NCBI RefSeq assembly: GCF_007754155.1
Contig: NZ_CP037423.1
Span: forward strand, 6,754,938-6,818,937
Direction of reading: 5' to 3'
Length of the DNA: 64,000 bases
DNA from: Stieleria neptunia
Lineage (GTDB): Bacteria; Planctomycetota; Planctomycetia; Pirellulales; Pirellulaceae
Positions 61,259 through 64,000 of the stretch are shown here, one piece after another. Position numbers and translations under genes: made by a program. The first letter of the stretch is position 1, and every line of letters begins with the position of its first letter. Below the pieces are notes generated by a model. It was given only the letters and a program-made list of their open reading frames with translations. It did not search any database and was not told the DNA's origin.

Positions 61259-63258
61259 ATTGGATTTCGACGCTTCTGCCGTGGCAGTGGGCGCTGTTTG
61301 CCGCCGTGCCGACCGGCATCATTCTGCTGTATTTTTTGAAACTGCGACGCGAACCGGTCGAGATCCCCAGCACCTATCTGTGGTCCCGAACCGTCGAAGA
61401 TCTGCATGTGAACAGCTTGTTCCAGCGGATTCGACAGAATCTGCTGTTGTTCTTGCAGCTGCTCGCAGTGGCCTTGGCAGCGTTTGCGTTGTTGCGTCCC
61501 GGCGTGCAGGGCGAATCGACCAGTCAGGGCAGAAAGGTGTTTCTGCTGGATGCGTCGGCCAGCATGATGGCGACCGATGCGGGCGAACAAAGAAACCGCT
61601 TCGAAGTGGCTCGCAAAATGATCCGCGAGCAGATCGATGGGATGGAGGAACGCGAAACCGCCATGTTGGTCACGTTTAGCGACCGGGCCGAGGTGCTGCA
61701 ATCATTTACCAGCGATCGCGGGCGTTTGCGAGCCGCATTGGAACGGGCTCAAGTGACCAACCGTCCGACGGACATCATCGGTGCACTGGAAGCCGCCGAT
61801 GGATTGGCCAATCCGCGCCGCAGCAGCACCACCGGAGACGAAAACGACGTCCAGGTTGCCGATCCGATGCCGGCGGATTTGCTGATTTACAGCGACGGTG
61901 GGTTTCGAAACGTCAGCGATTTCAACGTCGGCAACCTCGTTCCGACCTATCTAAAAGTCGGCTCCGATCAATCGCGCAACGTCGCCGTCACGGCATTCAG
62001 CGCCGATCGCAACGTCGAAAAACCTGGCGACGCCCAGGCCTTTGCGACGATCGTCAACTTCGGGACCGGCGCCGAAACCTTCAATCTCTCGCTGTACGTC
62101 GACGGCATCTGGCGTGAATCCGAATCGCTCACCCTCGCGCCGGGGGAAGAAACCGGACTGACGTTCTCGCTGGCCGGACAAGAGGATGCCGCGTCACTGG
62201 AAATGCGGCTGGAATCACCCGGCTCCGGGGCGTCGCGAGACCAACCGTTTGATGACGATTTGTTGATCGATAATTTTGCCTACGCGGGTTTGCGGCCCCT
62301 GCGTACCGTGTCGGTGCTGGTCGTGACCGATGGAAACAAACCGCTGGAGATCGGCTTGACCACCGAGAGTGCGGCGAAGATTTGCATCGCCGAATTCCAA
62401 TCCCCCAGTTATCTCGAAACACCAGAATACCAGGCGCGGGCGGAAGCGGGCCTGGACGATCTGATCCTCTACGATCGCTGCCGTCCCCAAAATTTGCCGG
62501 CGACCAATACCTTTTTCATCGGCGCCCTGCCGAGCGACCAATGGTCTTGGGCAAGCGAACCCGGCCAAACGATCCTGGTCGACGTCGATCGCACCCATCC
62601 GATGATGCAGTTTTTGGAACTGTTCTCGCTGCTGATCTTTGAAGGCCGATCGGTCAGCGGCCCCACCGGGACCCGTGAATTGGTCGGCGCCGACAACGGA
62701 ACCGTGCTCGCGCTGGCGCCGCGCGACGGCTACCAGGATTTGGTCCTCGGGTTTGAAATCGTCACCACCGGCGAAGACGGCACGCCGCAGACGAACACGA
62801 ACTGGTACGCCGAACGCTCTTGGCCGGTGTTTTTATTGAACGTCCTGCGGCATCTCGCCGGCGCGGCCGATGCGACCGCCGCACCCTCGTTCTTGCCCGG
62901 CGACACGGTCCGGCTAAGAGTGGAAAGCCAGATCGATTCGGTCGAGATCGCGCGTGGCAGTGGGACCCCGGAATCGGTTCGAACCGGGAACTCCGGCAGC
63001 GTGGAATTCGTCGATTCCGAGATGCCTGGGTCTTACCGGGTCACCGCGGGAGACAAGCTGGTGGATCTGTTCAGCATCAACCTGTTCAGCCGACTGGAAA
63101 GCCAAATCCAGCCGCGTGAGACGTTTGAACTCGGCTACGAAACCATCGAAACCGCCGGGATGATCGAGACCCGCCAGGAGTATTGGCGCTGGCTGTTGGG
63201 TGCGGTTCTGGTGGTCCTGGCCGTCGAATGGTGGTTGTACAATCGACGCATCGCCTAG
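61255..63258 (+). CDS. BatA-like membrane VWA-domain protein
   Basis: This 667-residue protein begins with two helices (ALFAAVPTGIILLYFLKL, LLLFLQLLAVALAAFALL) separated by a short loop, as in BatA proteins. The VWA domain has the metal-site motif DASAS (99-103) in VFLLDASASMMATD and continues to about residue 280. Long beta-rich domains follow, and a final helix (WLLGAVLVVLAVEWWLYN) ends the protein. The start overlaps the DUF58 stop by four bases, so both are made together and probably interact at the membrane. Confidence 0.9.
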   Translation: MNWISTLLPWQWALFAAVPTGIILLYFLKLRREPVEIPSTYLWSRTVEDLHVNSLFQRIRQNLLLFLQLLAVALAAFALLRPGVQGESTSQGRKVFLLDASASMMATDAGEQRNRFEVARKMIREQIDGMEERETAMLVTFSDRAEVLQSFTSDRGRLRAALERAQVTNRPTDIIGALEAADGLANPRRSSTTGDENDVQVADPMPADLLIYSDGGFRNVSDFNVGNLVPTYLKVGSDQSRNVAVTAFSADRNVEKPGDAQAFATIVNFGTGAETFNLSLYVDGIWRESESLTLAPGEETGLTFSLAGQEDAASLEMRLESPGSGASRDQPFDDDLLIDNFAYAGLRPLRTVSVLVVTDGNKPLEIGLTTESAAKICIAEFQSPSYLETPEYQARAEAGLDDLILYDRCRPQNLPATNTFFIGALPSDQWSWASEPGQTILVDVDRTHPMMQFLELFSLLIFEGRSVSGPTGTRELVGADNGTVLALAPRDGYQDLVLGFEIVTTGEDGTPQTNTNWYAERSWPVFLLNVLRHLAGAADATAAPSFLPGDTVRLRVESQIDSVEIARGSGTPESVRTGNSGSVEFVDSEMPGSYRVTAGDKLVDLFSINLFSRLESQIQPRETFELGYETIETAGMIETRQEYWRWLLGAVLVVLAVEWWLYNRRIA

Positions 63259-63470
63259 CGGGTGTGGGATTGGCTTCCAGCCTGTCGATCATCTGTAGGG
63301 CACGCTGTGCGTGCGGGAGGTGATGCACAGCATCACCTACTAACTTTCCCTTGTTCCCGGGCTCCGCCTGGGAACACCCTGTCATGGAGGCTCCCGCCTC
63401 CTGAGCATCAACCGCGTGTGGCCGTAGCCACACCGACCTCGCGTTCCAAGGCGGAGCCCTGGAACGAGTG
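63259..63470. repeat. Intergenic repeats: half copy of R53 and a GGAACG hairpin
   Basis: Positions about 63,265-63,290 match the left arm of the R53 hairpin without its right arm. A GTTCCCGGGCTCC...GGAACG-type inverted pair and the CTCAGGAGGCGGGAGCC motif shared with 51,030 and 58,800 follow. No gene. Confidence 0.65.
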
Positions 63471-63476
63471 GATCCC

Positions 63477-64000
63477 TCACCCCAACCGATCGGTTGCGAC
63501 GTGGTATTGGGGATCTTCCGAGAGGTTGACTTCGACCAAATCGCCCGCCTTGTCCAGCAATCCGCGGCATTCGTCGCTGAGATGGGTCAGATGCAAACGC
63601 TTGCCCGCCGATTCATACTTTTCGGCCAGCACGTTGATTGCTTCCAGACCGGATTGGTCATAGACGCGGGTATAATAAAAATCGATCACGACATCGTCGG
63701 GGTCCTTGTGGACATCGAACAACTCTTTGAAGGAAGTTGCCGAAGCGAAGAACAGGGGGCCGTGCAGCTGGTAGATCTTGCTGCCGTACTCGTTGATCTG
63801 GGTTTCTGCACCCAGGTGGGTGGCGTGCGTCCAAGTGAACACACAGGCCGATACGATCACGCCCAAGATGACGGCGGTGGCCAAATCGTGCATGATGACG
63901 GTGTAGCCGGCGACCAAAAGCATGACCGCGAAATCGGCCCGCGGAACACGGCGAACCATCTTCAGTGACGCCCACTCGAACGTTCCGATGACGACCATGA
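63477..64000 (-). CDS. SulP-family anion transporter, C-terminal part (cut by the window edge)
   Basis: About 174 residues are seen. They start within the membrane part ([32 protein letters not shown], two helices) and continue into a STAS domain ([69 protein letters not shown]). SulP proteins transport sulfate, bicarbonate or other anions. The rest lies beyond 64,000, so the length and start are unknown. Confidence 0.9.
   Translation of the reverse strand, partial: MVVIGTFEWASLKMVRRVPRADFAVMLLVAGYTVIMHDLATAVILGVIVSACVFTWTHATHLGAETQINEYGSKIYQLHGPLFFASATSFKELFDVHKDPDDVVIDFYYTRVYDQSGLEAINVLAEKYESAGKRLHLTHLSDECRGLLDKAGDLVEVNLSEDPQYHVATDRLG

Overview
The window looks like a chromosomal segment of a planctomycete, most likely a Pirellulaceae relative (Rhodopirellula, Rubripirellula or Stieleria type). 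The evidence is indirect but consistent: Tat-exported Gfo/Idh/MocA and NHL proteins, an ECF sigma factor next to a Ser/Thr kinase with TPRs, N-terminal 'VEPLENRALL'-type (LEPR-like) motifs, a decayed planctomycete cytochrome-c-like gene, DUF58/BatA-like genes, and many intergenic palindromic repeats. No taxonomic search could be run.

Positions 1-14,970 are an accessory region built from repeats. Two related modules of about 4.5 kb (roughly 1169-5635 and 7489-13761, the second interrupted by an IS1380-like element) each hold, in order: a 47-bp inverted-repeat block, a conserved GC-rich non-coding stretch, a second conserved leader, a 688-aa protein with a DnaG-type N-terminal domain joined to a P-loop ATPase and a winged helix, a 318-aa tyrosine recombinase, and a short strong hairpin. 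Each hairpin lies at the start of an orphan Rhs C-terminal tail: about 90 residues of Rhs core followed by a variable tip. A third tail opens the window. Two tails are followed by small three-helix membrane proteins that may be immunity proteins. The third tail has lost its partner and is joined to an Rpn-type nuclease fragment. The linkage of a recombinase and primase-like pair to displaced Rhs tips is the most interesting thing here.

Positions 15,250-18,430 hold a decayed exported gene and a membrane-protein gene whose last codons were displaced by an ISKra4-like element with an 8-bp target duplication. From 18,530 to 44,750 the genes are mostly ordinary: an NHL protein, CBS/zinc-ribbon protein, site-2 protease and universal stress protein, a phospholipase-D-like protein facing a lipoprotein phosphatase, an enolase-superfamily protein, a TetR-RND efflux locus with a visible operator, VOC and YciI proteins, an unusual phosphate permease fused to a PstS-like binding domain, a sigma factor/kinase pair, an AraC regulator, a matrixin protease and a glycine-zipper protein.

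Positions 45,200-46,640 are a graveyard of a sigma factor/cytochrome pair, a DoxX-like fragment and a MITE-like palindrome. From 46,900 to the end lie tRNA-Ala(GGC), nusB, a TauE-like and a TerC-like membrane protein, an SGNH hydrolase, a HEAT/TPR-like protein, cysH with an Rrf2 regulator, SRP RNA, a DoxX-like protein, a Gfo/Idh/MocA oxidoreductase, ygfZ, a DUF58/VWA pair and the C-terminus of a SulP transporter cut by the window edge. Intergenic spaces here carry an 83-bp repeat family, a 206-bp tandem repeat and dispersed hairpins.
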